Of a stretch of DNA of 64,000 nt, positions 1 to 9,027 are shown in pieces. The stretch's first letter is position 1. Every line of letters begins with the position of its first letter. The stretch is from Xanthomonas sp. NCPPB 1128 (GTDB lineage Bacteria; Pseudomonadota; Gammaproteobacteria; Xanthomonadales; Xanthomonadaceae). The position numbers and the translations under genes are program-made. The notes beneath the pieces are model-generated. The model ran no database searches. It had not been told where the DNA came from and worked only from the letters and a program-made list of their open reading frames with translations. Location: the NCBI RefSeq assembly GCF_001043115.1, contig NZ_LFME01000009.1, positions 62,001 through 126,000 of the forward strand. The letters are read 5' to 3'.

Positions 1-508
1 CGGGAATGCGCTCCAGGCGACGCTTGAACTCGCGGTCGAGCATGTCGTACGCGCCGGTCAGGTCGGCCGCGCCGGCCAGGCGCACCTTCAGCACCGGCTG
101 GTCGCTGCTGGACCACTTGAACACGTTGTAGCGCCGCAGATCCGTCGGCAGGTCGGCGCGGATCGCATCGATGCGCTCGCGCGCGTCGGAGGCGGCGATG
201 GCGATGTCGCGGTCCCAGTCGGAGAACTCGATGAAGATGTTGGCGCCGTCGGCGGTAGCGGTCGAGCGCATGCGCTTGATCCCGGTCATCGTCGCCAGCG
301 CTTCCTCGGTCGGCCGCACCAGGTTGCGCTCGACCTCGTCCGGGGTCGAGCCGGTGTACGGCAACTGCACGAACAGGAACGGCGCGGAGATGTCCGGCAA
401 CGCCTCCAGCGGCAGGCGGAAGGCGGCGATCAGCCCAACCACCACCAGCGACACGAAGCACATGATGGTGGTGACCGGACGGCGGATGCTGAATTCGGCG
501 ACGCTCAT
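1..508 (-). CDS. RND efflux permease, second of operon (5' part only)
   Basis: This is the N-terminal 169 residues of an inner-membrane RND (HAE1-type) proton-driven efflux permease; the rest lies beyond the window. The start MSVAEFSIRRPV is followed by a hydrophobic first membrane helix (about residues 12-30) and then by the porter-domain opening with LPDISAPF and a GSTPDEVE-type motif, all typical of the family. The ATG at 508 overlaps the TGA of the preceding permease (505-507), so the two are translationally coupled and co-transcribed with the adaptor gene further upstream. Two permeases behind one adaptor recall MdtABC-like pumps. The substrate cannot be told from sequence. Confidence 0.9.
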   Translation of the reverse strand, partial: MSVAEFSIRRPVTTIMCFVSLVVVGLIAAFRLPLEALPDISAPFLFVQLPYTGSTPDEVERNLVRPTEEALATMTGIKRMRSTATADGANIFIEFSDWDRDIAIAASDARERIDAIRADLPTDLRRYNVFKWSSSDQPVLKVRLAGAADLTGAYDMLDREFKRRLERIP

Positions 509-3500
509 GCCGGTGCACCCTCACCATCCTGCAGACGCTGCTGTCCCTGCTCGCGCTGCCGCGTGCGGCGTCCGCGCTCGGCGTAGTACGCGTCGGCGCG
601 GCGGTCCAGGCGATCGTAGACCACCGGGATCACCAGCAGGGTCAGCAGCGTGGACACCAGCAGTCCGCCGATCACGGTGATTGCCATCGGCGCACGCACC
701 TCGGCGCCCTCGCCGCTGGCGATCGCCAGCGGCAGGAAGCCGAACAGCGTGCACAGCGTGGTCATCACGATCGGCCGCAGCCGCGAGCGCGCGCCTTCGA
801 TCAGCGCCGCGCGCTTGGCCACGCCCTCCTCGCGCAACTGGTTGACCTTGTCGATCAGGATGATCGCGTTCTTGGTTACCAGGCCCACCAGCAGGATCAG
901 GCCGATGAACACCACCACCGACACCGGCTTGCCGGTCAGCAGCAACGCCAGCACCGCGCCGACCAGCGCCAGCGGGATGGTGAACAGGATGACGAACGGA
1001 TGCAGCAGCGACTCGAACTGCGAGGCCATCACCAGGTACACCAGGAACACCGCCAGGCCGAATGCGAACAGCAACGAGCGCGCCGACTGCGCCAGTTCCT
1101 CGCCCTGCCCGCCGATGTGCATGCCGACGCCGGCACCGAGCGGATCGCGTGCCACCATCTCGCCCACCTCGCGCACCGCCGTGCCCAGATCGATGTCGCG
1201 CAGGTTGGCCGAGACGATCGCCACGCGGATCTGGTCGGCGCGGTGGATCTCGCTGGGACCGGTGGTGGCGACGACGTCGGCGACCGCGTCCAGGGTCACC
1301 GGCCGGCTGCTGCCGGGATTGACGATCAGCCGACGGATGCTGTCGACGCTAGCGCGGTCGCTCTGCTGCGCGCGCACAAGGACGTCGATCTTGCGGTCGC
1401 GGAAGCTGTAGCGGGTGGCGACGTCGCCGCGCACCTTCTTCACCACCACGTCGGCGATCTGCCGCGTGGTCAGCCCCAGCGCGCCGGCACGTTCCTGGTC
1501 GAAGCGGATCTGGATCTCCGGGAAGCCCTCCTCCACCGTGGATTTGACGTCGGCGAAGTGGCCGTTGCCGCGCAGCAGCGCTGCCAGTTTCTGTCCGGCG
1601 TGCTGGATGGTCTGCAGGTCCTGGCCGCGCAGCTCGATCTCCAGCGGCGTGGAGAAACTGAACAGCTCGGGCCGGCTGAAACCGACCTGCACGCCCGGGT
1701 GGTTGCGCATCGTCGCGCGCATGCGCTCGCTCTGCTGCGCCTCGAACTGTGCGCTGCCACCGCCGGCCATGGCGATGGTCAGCTTGCCGATGTTCTCGCC
1801 GCTCTCGGTGGGGTTGGCGTCGAGCCGGGTGCCGCTGCCGCTGACGCCGTACAACGCCTGCACGCCGGCGTCTTTGCCGTGCACCTCCTGCAGTTCGCGC
1901 ACCAGCGCGTCGGTCTGCCGCAGCGGGGTGCCTGCCGGCAGCTTCACGGTCATCTCGAAGCGGTCCTGCGCCAGCTGCGGGATCAGGTCGGCGCCCAGCA
2001 ACGGCGCCACCGCCAGGGTCGCGGCGAAGGCCAGCGCCGCCAGCCCCAACACCCATCCCGGACGCGCCAGCGCGCCCGGCAGCAGCCGCAGATAGCCGCG
2101 CTCGGCCAGCGCGTACGGCGCCATCGCCAGGTCGCTGGCCTTGCGCATCACCGGCGCGATCACCGCCACCGCGCCGCGCCACAGCCGCACGCACAACCAG
2201 GCCACGCCGAAGAACGCACCACGCACCGCCGCAGCGGCACCGCGCCGGCTCCAGGCCAGCGGCTTCAGCCAGCCGCGCCGCGGCTGCCAGTGCGGCGGCG
2301 CCGGCTCCACCGGGAACGCCAGCGGCGCACGCCCCTTCAGCGAGCTGAGCATCGGAATCAGGGTCATCGACACCACCAGCGAGATCGCGATGGCGATCGC
2401 CACGGTCAACGCCTGGTCGCGGAACAGTTGCCCGGCCACGCCTTCCACGAACACCAGCGGCAGGAACACCGCGATCGTGGTCAGGGTCGAGGCGACCACC
2501 GCCATGCCCACCTCGCGGGTACCGACGATCGCCGCATCGAGCACGCTCAGGCCGCGCTCGCGCGCCTTGGCGATGCTTTCCAGCACCACGATCGAATCGT
2601 CCACCACCAGGCCGGTGGCCAAGGCCAGCCCGCCCAGCGACATCACGTTGAGGCTAAGCCCGAGCTGGCCCATGAAGAAGAACGTGGTGACGATCGACAC
2701 CGGCAGCGACAGGCCGATCACGAAGGTGCTCCAGCCGTCGCGCAGGAACAGGAAGATGATCAGGATCGCCAGCAGGCCGCCGATCACCGCATCCTTCTTG
2801 ACGTCGCCGATGGCGTGCTCGATGAAGCGCGACTGGTCCTCCAGCGTGGTCAGCTCGGCGTCGGCCGGGATCTGCGCCTGCAGTTGTTCCAGCCGCTTGC
2901 GCAGCGCCGCCGCGGTGGCCACGGTGTTGGCGTCGCCTTCCTTGTAGATCGCCAGCTCCACCGCCTCCTTTCCGCCCAGGCGGATGATCGCCTCGCGTTC
3001 CTTGTAGCCCTGCCGCACCTGCGCCACGTCCTTGAGCCGGATCGGCAGGCCGCCGGCGACGGTGGTGGTATTGCTGGACGACGCGCTCTGCGCCGCCGAG
3101 GCCGCCGCGATCGCGGCTTCCGAACCAGTGGAGGCGGCGATCGCGTACATCTGCTGCAAGGCCGCGTCGGCCGCGTTGCCGCCGGCGCCCTGGGTGGTCA
3201 GCAACAGGTTGCGGATCTCGTCCAGGTCGGCGAACTGGTTGACCGTGCGCACCAGGTAGCGCTGCGTGCCCTGCTCCAGGCGTCCGCCTGAGAGATTGAC
3301 GTTCTCGTCCTTGAGCCGCGCGATCACCGTGTCGATCGGCATGTTGAGCTGCGCCAGCCGTTGCTGGTCGATGTCCACCTGGATCTCGTCCTCCAGGCCG
3401 CCACCGACCTTGACCGCGGCCACGCCCGCCACCGGCTCCAGCTTCTTCTTCAGATCCTCGTCGGCATAACGGCGCAACTGGGTGAGCGCGCGCACCGACT

Positions 3501-4011
3501 CGGCGTCGCTGTGCGCGGCAACCTTGCTCGACAGCACCAGGCGCATGATGGGCTGCGTGGAGGGATTGAAGCGCAGCAGCACCGGCGCCTTGGCCTCCAG
3601 CGGCAGCGACAGCGCCTCCATCTTGTCGCGCACCTCCAGGCTGGCCTGGTCCATGTTGGTGCCCCAGGCGAACTCCAGCACCACGTCGCTCTGCCCGGTG
3701 CGCGACACCGACTTGAGCTTGCGCAGGTTCTTGACCACGCCGACCGCTTCCTCCACCGGCTCGGTCACCAGCGTCTCGATCTCCGAGGGCGCGGCGCCGG
3801 CGTACTCGGTGCGCACGGTGAGCGTCGGATAGCTCAGGTCCGGCAGCAGGTTGACCTTGAGGCCGTGCAGCGCGATCGCGCCGAACAGCAGCATGGTCAG
3901 GGTGATCATCGCGATGGTCACGCGACGGCGGGTGGCGAATTCGACCAGGCCGCCGCCGTGCGCAGCGGCGGGCGCAGGCGGTGCGTGCGGGTCGGGACCG
4001 GCGCCGTGCAT
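505..4011 (-). CDS. RND efflux permease, 1168 aa
   Basis: Inner-membrane RND/AcrB-type permease, the proton-driven pump of a tripartite efflux system. The first helix is at about residues 33-51, followed by NLLPDLSYP. The TM4 acidic pair (VVDDS, D471-D472) that relays protons in the family is present. It is about 120 residues longer than usual AcrB-type pumps. The excess includes an Ala/Ser/Thr-rich insert at about residues 274-320 in the first porter half, and a long basic, Trp-rich stretch between the two transmembrane halves. The ATG at 4009-4011 overlaps the stop of the adaptor gene, giving an adaptor-permease-permease operon. An open frame continues upstream of this ATG but is only the shifted frame of the adaptor gene. 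Confidence 0.92.
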   Translation of the reverse strand: MHGAGPDPHAPPAPAAAHGGGLVEFATRRRVTIAMITLTMLLFGAIALHGLKVNLLPDLSYPTLTVRTEYAGAAPSEIETLVTEPVEEAVGVVKNLRKLKSVSRTGQSDVVLEFAWGTNMDQASLEVRDKMEALSLPLEAKAPVLLRFNPSTQPIMRLVLSSKVAAHSDAESVRALTQLRRYADEDLKKKLEPVAGVAAVKVGGGLEDEIQVDIDQQRLAQLNMPIDTVIARLKDENVNLSGGRLEQGTQRYLVRTVNQFADLDEIRNLLLTTQGAGGNAADAALQQMYAIAASTGSEAAIAAASAAQSASSSNTTTVAGGLPIRLKDVAQVRQGYKEREAIIRLGGKEAVELAIYKEGDANTVATAAALRKRLEQLQAQIPADAELTTLEDQSRFIEHAIGDVKKDAVIGGLLAILIIFLFLRDGWSTFVIGLSLPVSIVTTFFFMGQLGLSLNVMSLGGLALATGLVVDDSIVVLESIAKARERGLSVLDAAIVGTREVGMAVVASTLTTIAVFLPLVFVEGVAGQLFRDQALTVAIAIAISLVVSMTLIPMLSSLKGRAPLAFPVEPAPPHWQPRRGWLKPLAWSRRGAAAAVRGAFFGVAWLCVRLWRGAVAVIAPVMRKASDLAMAPYALAERGYLRLLPGALARPGWVLGLAALAFAATLAVAPLLGADLIPQLAQDRFEMTVKLPAGTPLRQTDALVRELQEVHGKDAGVQALYGVSGSGTRLDANPTESGENIGKLTIAMAGGGSAQFEAQQSERMRATMRNHPGVQVGFSRPELFSFSTPLEIELRGQDLQTIQHAGQKLAALLRGNGHFADVKSTVEEGFPEIQIRFDQERAGALGLTTRQIADVVVKKVRGDVATRYSFRDRKIDVLVRAQQSDRASVDSIRRLIVNPGSSRPVTLDAVADVVATTGPSEIHRADQIRVAIVSANLRDIDLGTAVREVGEMVARDPLGAGVGMHIGGQGEELAQSARSLLFAFGLAVFLVYLVMASQFESLLHPFVILFTIPLALVGAVLALLLTGKPVSVVVFIGLILLVGLVTKNAIILIDKVNQLREEGVAKRAALIEGARSRLRPIVMTTLCTLFGFLPLAIASGEGAEVRAPMAITVIGGLLVSTLLTLLVIPVVYDRLDRRADAYYAERGRRTRQREQGQQRLQDGEGAPA

Positions 4012-5129
4012 CAGCGCGCTCCGGAAGCGGTCGCCGGTGCGGCAGCGGCGACCTCGCGTTGCGGCGCGATCACCTGCACGCGGCTGCCGTCGCGCAGCGC
4101 GACCTTGCCGGCGGTGACCACTTGGTCGCCCGCCTGCAGGCCCTGGCGGATCTCCACCCACGGCCCTTCGGCATAACCCAGGGTCACCGGCACCCGCGCG
4201 ACCTTGCCGGCGACCACGCGGAACACCGCCGGCTCGCCATCGTCGAGCAGCGCCAGCCGCGGCACCACCAGCGCATCGGTGCGCTGGTCGTAATCGATGC
4301 GGATGCGGCCGAACATGCCCGGCTGCAGCGCTTCGGCGCCCTCGTCGAAGGCGCAGACCACGCGGAAGGTGCCGCTGCCCGCATCCACCACCGGTGCGAT
4401 GCGGTCGACCCGGCCACGGAACTGCTTGCCCGGCAACGCATCGGCCAGCAGGGTCACCGGCTGCCCGGTCTTGAGCGTGGCCAGTTCGCGCTCGGGCACG
4501 TTGAGCGTGGCCTCCAGCCGCGAATCGTCGACGATGCGGAAGATCGGCGTGTTGATCTGCACGAAGTTGCCGGTCTTGATCGAACGCGAGGCGATCACCC
4601 CGGAGATCGGCGCCACCACCGTGGCGTAGGACAGTTCCAGCGACGCCAACTGGTGTTGTGCGCGCACGTTGGCCAGGTCGTACTTGATCTGGTCGACGTC
4701 GGCGGCACTGACCAGTTGCTGGCCCACCAGTTGCTGCGAGCGCCGGTAGTTGTTCTCCAGCTTGCGCAGTTGCGCCTCGCTCTGCGCCAGCGCCAGCCGC
4801 GCGCGGTCCGGGTCCAGCCGCACCAGCGGCTGCCCGGCGCGCACCTGCTGGCCTTCCTCGGCCAGCACCGCCAAGGCTACGCCGGAGGTCTTGGCCACCA
4901 CCTGCGATTCGGCACGCGCCTCCAGCGCCGCGGTGCCGCTGTAGCTGGCCGCCACCGCGCGGCGGCTGGCCGCGGCCACCTCCACCGGCACGGCCTCCGG
5001 CGCCTTCTCGCTGTCGGCGGCCTTGGCCTTGGCCTCCGCGGCCGGCTTGCAGGCGCCGAGCAGCAGCGTGGTGGTGACCAGCAGCGCGGCAGCGCAAGTG
5101 GCAGTGCGGCGCGTGAGCGGTCGCGTCAT
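4011..5129 (-). CDS. RND efflux periplasmic adaptor (membrane fusion) lipoprotein
   Basis: Periplasmic adaptor of an RND pump (HlyD/AcrA-like, 372 aa). A lipoprotein signal peptide ends in LLLGAC, so Cys27 is probably lipidated. A barrel-sandwich/lipoyl region follows (VVAKTSGV at about residue 77 onward), then an alpha-hairpin region (about 105-155) and a beta-barrel region containing TLLADALPGKQFRGRV. The ATG at 5127-5129 is chosen because the signal peptide begins there; a longer upstream frame has no signal. It is the first gene of the operon with the two downstream permeases, overlapping the next by four bases. The promoter must lie in the roughly 190 bp between this gene and the divergent cytochrome gene. 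Confidence 0.92.
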   Translation of the reverse strand: MTRPLTRRTATCAAALLVTTTLLLGACKPAAEAKAKAADSEKAPEAVPVEVAAASRRAVAASYSGTAALEARAESQVVAKTSGVALAVLAEEGQQVRAGQPLVRLDPDRARLALAQSEAQLRKLENNYRRSQQLVGQQLVSAADVDQIKYDLANVRAQHQLASLELSYATVVAPISGVIASRSIKTGNFVQINTPIFRIVDDSRLEATLNVPERELATLKTGQPVTLLADALPGKQFRGRVDRIAPVVDAGSGTFRVVCAFDEGAEALQPGMFGRIRIDYDQRTDALVVPRLALLDDGEPAVFRVVAGKVARVPVTLGYAEGPWVEIRQGLQAGDQVVTAGKVALRDGSRVQVIAPQREVAAAAPATASGAR

Positions 5130-5323
5130 CGTCGTGTCCTTGGTGGATGGCGTGAATGGTGTTGTAGATAAGTAGATCACCAATCGACGTCGCGTCGAAT
5201 GCCCCAAAGGTCACGGGTCGCCCAGCGCCGCCAGTTTCGGAGCCGCGAAAGGTGAGGCTATACTCGGGCCGTTCCGTGTTCCCCCACGCCGGAACCCCAA
5301 TCAGTCCTCCGGACCACGAAACC

Positions 5324-5707
5324 ATGCGCACGCAGCCGCTAGCCGCTTGTTTTGCTCTGGCCGTACTCGTTTCTGTTGGGGCCGCCCCGGCCATGGCGCA
5401 GACCGCGCCGGCGCCCGCCGCTCCCGCCGCCGCAGCCGCGGCGCCCGCGCCCATTCAGGGCAACGCCGCCAACGGTCGGGTGCTCACCTACACCTGCCAG
5501 GGTTGCCATGGGGTCACCGGCTACAAGAACGCCTACCCCAGCTACCGCATCCCCAAGATTGGCGGGCAGTCGGCGCAGTACCTGACCCAGGCGCTGACCG
5601 AATACCGGCTCGGCAAGCGCAAGCATCCGACCATGCAGGCCCAGGCGGAAAGCTTCTCCGACCAGGAGATCGCCGACATCGCCGCTTTCCTGTCCACCCT
5701 CAAGTAG
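5324..5707 (+). CDS. Periplasmic c-type cytochrome (127 aa)
   Basis: Small exported monohaem cytochrome c, expected to carry electrons in the periplasm. A Sec signal peptide (about residues 1-24, ending AMA-QT) is followed by an Ala/Pro linker. The haem-binding motif CQGCH follows, and the region around PTMQAQAE contains a candidate axial methionine. The C-terminal helix EIADIAAFLSTLK is typical of class I cytochromes. It starts at the ATG at 5324, where the signal peptide begins. It sits 7 bp ahead of a second cytochrome gene, so the two are likely co-transcribed. They resemble the two halves of a cytochrome c4-like protein split over two genes; the redox partner is unknown. Confidence 0.9.
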   Translation: MRTQPLAACFALAVLVSVGAAPAMAQTAPAPAAPAAAAAAPAPIQGNAANGRVLTYTCQGCHGVTGYKNAYPSYRIPKIGGQSAQYLTQALTEYRLGKRKHPTMQAQAESFSDQEIADIAAFLSTLK

Positions 5708-5714
5708 GCCTCCC

Positions 5715-6176
5715 ATGCCGAACGCCGCGCACGCCTTGCGTCCCGCCCTCGTCCTGCTTGCCGCCCTGTGCCTGGGGGCCTGTTCGCAATCGCAGGTGGA
5801 ATCCACCAGCAAATCCGCCGGCGATGCCGGCCACGGCAGCGGCGAGCACGGTTCCGGCTCCTCCGCCGGCCTGCCCGGCGGACGCATCGAGGCCGGCGAC
5901 AAGTTGGCCCACGCCAAGGGCAAGGCCACCGGGCAGAGCTGCATCGACTGCCACGGCGCCGACGGCAATGCGCCGATCGACCCGACCTACCCCAAGCTCG
6001 GCGGCCAGTACGGCGACTACCTCGCGCACGCGCTGCAGGCCTACCGCGGCGGCACCCGCACGCATCCGCTGATGAGCCCGCAGGCGGCGCAGCTGAGCGA
6101 CCAGGACATCGCCGACCTGGCGGCCTACTTCGGCTCGCGCAGCAGCCAGCTGCGCGATTTGCACGGCGTGAACTGA
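5715..6176 (+). CDS. Lipoprotein c-type cytochrome (153 aa)
   Basis: Second monohaem c-type cytochrome of the pair. The N-terminus has a lipoprotein signal ending LCLGAC, so the protein is probably anchored through Cys23. A Gly/Ser/His-rich spacer (about residues 40-55) separates the anchor from the haem domain with CIDCH. THPLMSPQA contains the likely axial Met, and DIADLAAYFGSR is the C-terminal helix. The domain is clearly similar to the cytochrome just upstream, implying duplication; one copy is soluble and the other tethered. No oxidase or dehydrogenase gene lies beside them. Confidence 0.9.
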   Translation: MPNAAHALRPALVLLAALCLGACSQSQVESTSKSAGDAGHGSGEHGSGSSAGLPGGRIEAGDKLAHAKGKATGQSCIDCHGADGNAPIDPTYPKLGGQYGDYLAHALQAYRGGTRTHPLMSPQAAQLSDQDIADLAAYFGSRSSQLRDLHGVN

Positions 6177-6621
6177 GCGCACCACGCGCAGGCGACCACG
6201 CATGCGGCATGACGCGCGGCCGCCTGCACCATAGTGCGCTGAGCAGCGGCGACGCGACTGTGCACAGGGCGCTCTGGATGCGCCACGGTAGACCCGTGGC
6301 GACCGCGCCGCCGCGTTAGAAGGCTGGGTAATCCTGTATCGCTCCGGCCCTATCCAACGACGTAAGGCACACACGTAGGAGCGGCTTCAGCCGCGACGGG
6401 GCTTTACCGGGAACGCCCGTCGCGGCTGAAGCCGCTCCTACGAAACAGCACGCCGTCCGCAACAGGTCGTTCGGAGTTGCCTTTCCGCCGCGACGCACTC
6501 TCGCTGGAAACGCCATGCCGGCTGAAGCCGCCCACGCAGAGCAGGCCGCGTCCCGTTCGCGTGTACTGAACGTTGGTGATGTGCGTCGCCCGCATGTCGG
6601 AGCAGGCGGGTATACCGTCGC
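6177..6621. other. Intergenic region with one REP-type palindrome
   Basis: About 445 bp between the convergent cytochrome and transmembrane repetitive-protein genes. Its only clear structure is the REP-type inverted repeat at 6375-6441, listed separately. No credible gene is seen; short open frames here lack ribosome sites and recognisable composition. Confidence 0.7.
6375..6441. repeat. REP-type inverted repeat, copy 1
   Basis: Two inverted arms built on GTAGGAGCGGCTTCAGCC, extended by CGCGACGGG, flank a short GC-rich loop. The same core recurs at 17880-17944, 35235-35257, 51580-51665 and 59295-59360, always between genes. This is the dispersed palindrome class common in Xanthomonas, Stenotrophomonas and Pseudomonas, usually mobilised by REP-associated tyrosine transposases; none is encoded in this window. 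Confidence 0.9.
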
Positions 6622-8331
6622 TCAGCGGCTGCCGTTGTCTTCCTGCAATTCGCGCTTGAACGGCACGTTCGGCGGCGGCCGTGCGCCGGCCGGCTGTTCG
6701 TTGAGATTGGGGTCGGTGATGCCGCAGCCGCCGCCCACCTGCAGGATCGAGATCACGCAGGAAATGCTGCTGGTAGTGCCGGGGATCGGGATCTTCACCG
6801 ACTTGATGCCGCGCCGCACCCACTCTTCCAGCAGGGTCGCGTTCGGCAGCCAGTACTTGTCGAACGAGGTCGGCCTGTAGTCGTACGGCGGACGCTTGAG
6901 CCATTCCCCGGCCTTTTCGATGCGCTCGCGCGTCCAGGTGTCGGTCTCGGAACCGGGCGCGCTGCGCGCCGGCGCCTGCTCGTTGCCGCGGCCATCGGCC
7001 AGGCGCACGCTGCCGTCGGCATTGAACAGGCCGCCGCCCTTGCTGGCGCCGGCACCGGCATCGCCGGGGCGGTTGCGGGCGGCCGCGCCCCAGTCGTCGC
7101 CGCGCTGTGGCGTGGCCCAGCCGCCATCGCGGGCGACCGGCGCCGGGCCGCTGCCCGGCGTCGCGGCCTGGCTGCCGGGCGGCGCGGTGCCGGCTGCAGG
7201 TGTGGTCGGCTTGGCAGTCGCGCTGGCCGCAGCGCCGGCAGCGGCGGCCGGTGCCGGCTGCGGGGTCGGCGCGCTCGCCGGCGTGGCGTCCGGGCTGGCA
7301 ACCGGAGCAGTTGCCGGTGCCGGCGTGGTCGCGGTGGCGGGACTCGGCGTCGGCACTTCGATCTGCCGCACCTGCGGCGCCTCGGCACTGCGCAGCACCG
7401 GCGTCGACGCCGGGGTGCGCATCTGCGGTGCGGGAATCTGCACCTGCGGCAGCGGTGCCGGCACCTCGCGTTCGCGCACCTGCACCTGCTGCGGCGCGGC
7501 TGGGCGCGGCACCGCGATGTCGCGCGGGCGCAGCTGCGCCACGGTCGGCACGTCGGTGACCACCTCGACGTCGCGGACCGGCACCTGCACATCGGGCGGC
7601 ACCACCGCGCGTGGTGTCGGCACCGGCACGCGCACGCTCGGTGGCGGCGGCAGCACGAAGTCGCGGGTGGGCGTCGGCGTTTCGGTCACCTGCAGCGGCT
7701 GCTCGGCCGGCGGCGGCGGCGGCGGCGGCGCGCTGGCCGCGGCCTGCGCCGGCACTGCCGGGGTCGGCTCCGCGGCAGGCGCCGGTGCTGCAGCGGCTGG
7801 CGGGGTCGGCCGCGCGGACGCGGCGCGCTGCGCGCGCGGCGGGGTCGGCGACGTCGCATCCGTAGACGCAGCCGCCTCGGCCGGCGCACCGCCACCGCTC
7901 TCGGCCGGCGTGCCGCGGCCGACGAATTCCACCTGCACGCGGCCAGCCTGGTCTGCGTCGGCGAGCGGCGGCAACCAGCGCACGAACGCCACCCACAGCA
8001 GGAACATCGCGAACAGCAGATGCAGCAGCAGGCTGAGCAGCACGGCCAGGCGCCGCCACCAGCGCTGGTCGTAGGGCGCCGGATCCCAGTGCTGCCACCA
8101 CAGGCGGCGGAACGCCTGCCACAGCGGCAGCGCCGGCAGGCGCAGGGTCGCAACCGGCTGCGCCGGTGGCATCGCCGCGATCAGCTCGGGTGCGGCGAAC
8201 GGACGCGGCATGGCAGGCTGCGCCGCGATCCAGTGCGCCCACGCGTACGGCAGGCCGGTGCGGCGGTCGCGCAGCAGCTTGCGCGGCGTGCGCGCCAACA
8301 ACACATCGAGGATGTCGGCGGCGCGCGTCAC
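6622..8331 (-). CDS. Transmembrane repetitive protein, Pro/Ala/Val-rich (569 aa)
   Basis: Function unknown. An N-terminal cytoplasmic segment of about 90 residues is followed by one strong membrane helix (about 92-118, LAVLLSLLLHLLFAMFLL). A very long Pro/Ala/Val/Thr-rich region follows (about 140-420), and then a compact C-terminal domain of about 150 residues that includes four cysteines (residues about 513-537). This layout (one helix plus a stiff Pro-rich arm) resembles TonB or other envelope-spanning proteins, but no TonB C-terminal domain is recognisable. The start used is a GTG at 8329-8331, 13 bp after the nfuA stop, so it may be co-transcribed with nfuA. Similar proteins in Xanthomonas are simply called transmembrane repetitive protein. 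Confidence 0.75.
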   Translation of the reverse strand: MTRAADILDVLLARTPRKLLRDRRTGLPYAWAHWIAAQPAMPRPFAAPELIAAMPPAQPVATLRLPALPLWQAFRRLWWQHWDPAPYDQRWWRRLAVLLSLLLHLLFAMFLLWVAFVRWLPPLADADQAGRVQVEFVGRGTPAESGGGAPAEAAASTDATSPTPPRAQRAASARPTPPAAAAPAPAAEPTPAVPAQAAASAPPPPPPPAEQPLQVTETPTPTRDFVLPPPPSVRVPVPTPRAVVPPDVQVPVRDVEVVTDVPTVAQLRPRDIAVPRPAAPQQVQVREREVPAPLPQVQIPAPQMRTPASTPVLRSAEAPQVRQIEVPTPSPATATTPAPATAPVASPDATPASAPTPQPAPAAAAGAAASATAKPTTPAAGTAPPGSQAATPGSGPAPVARDGGWATPQRGDDWGAAARNRPGDAGAGASKGGGLFNADGSVRLADGRGNEQAPARSAPGSETDTWTRERIEKAGEWLKRPPYDYRPTSFDKYWLPNATLLEEWVRRGIKSVKIPIPGTTSSISCVISILQVGGGCGITDPNLNEQPAGARPPPNVPFKRELQEDNGSR

Positions 8332-8344
8332 CGGCAGCGGAACG

Positions 8345-8941
8345 TCAGGCGGCCGAATCGCGCGGAATGTAGGGAGCGCTGCCGCTGTCGTGGTCGGTGG
8401 CGTCGCGCACCGCGGTCACCCCCGGCACGCGGCCCATCAGCGTCTTCTCGATACCCTGCTTCAGGGTCACGTCGGCCATGCCGCAGCCGTGGCAGCCGCC
8501 GCCGAAGCGCAGCAGCACCACGCCATCGGCGGACACTTCCTGCACCGCCACGCGGCCGCCGTGCTGGGCCAGTTGCGGATTGACCTCGTTTTCCACCACC
8601 CAGCGCACCCGCTCCACCAGCGAGGCCGCCTCGCCCGGGGCTTCGCCCTTGATCTTCGGCGCCTTGATGGTGAGCTGCTGGCCGGTGCCCTGGGTGACGT
8701 AGTCGATTTCGGCGCCGTCGAGCCAGCCGACGCTGTCGGCCGCCACGTACAGGGTGAAGCCGGCGCAATCGATCGCCCATTCGTCGCCGGCCAGGTCCGC
8801 CGGCTCGGCGAACTCCAGCCGCGCATCGGCGCGTGGCGTACCGGCATCGACCGCGCTCAGGCGAACGCCCATGCCGGGCACGGCCTCGCGTTCGAGCAAC
8901 TTGCGGAAATGGGTTTGCGCGTTGTCTGAGATCTGGATCAT
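8345..8941 (-). CDS. nfuA: Fe-S cluster biogenesis protein NfuA
   Basis: Cytoplasmic carrier that receives 4Fe-4S clusters and delivers them to apo-proteins, important under oxidative stress or iron limitation. The 198-residue protein has the two expected domains: a degenerate A-type scaffold domain (about 1-95) and a C-terminal Nfu domain (about 103-185) with the cluster-binding [14 protein letters not shown], Cys150 and Cys153. Length and architecture match E. coli NfuA. It is the first gene of a possible two-gene unit with the downstream repetitive membrane protein. Confidence 0.95.
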   Translation of the reverse strand: MIQISDNAQTHFRKLLEREAVPGMGVRLSAVDAGTPRADARLEFAEPADLAGDEWAIDCAGFTLYVAADSVGWLDGAEIDYVTQGTGQQLTIKAPKIKGEAPGEAASLVERVRWVVENEVNPQLAQHGGRVAVQEVSADGVVLLRFGGGCHGCGMADVTLKQGIEKTLMGRVPGVTAVRDATDHDSGSAPYIPRDSAA

Positions 8942-9027
8942 GCGGGTATTCTAGACCCTTCCACGCCTTGCGCTCGTCGCGGGCGGTATGTTGACCGGCC
9001 CTGTCCGTTCCACCGCAGAGACCCTCC

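Noticed and set aside
1000-3291. Plus-strand frame of 763 codons inside the RND gene
   Set aside because: Antisense shadow, His/Gln/Arg-rich, with no domain; the RND protein is on the minus strand.
4012-5454. Open frame continuing upstream of the second-gene RND permease, giving 1649 codons
   Set aside because: The added part is the shifted frame of the adaptor lipoprotein gene, whose signal peptide and domains are intact. RND pumps begin at the ATG at 4011.
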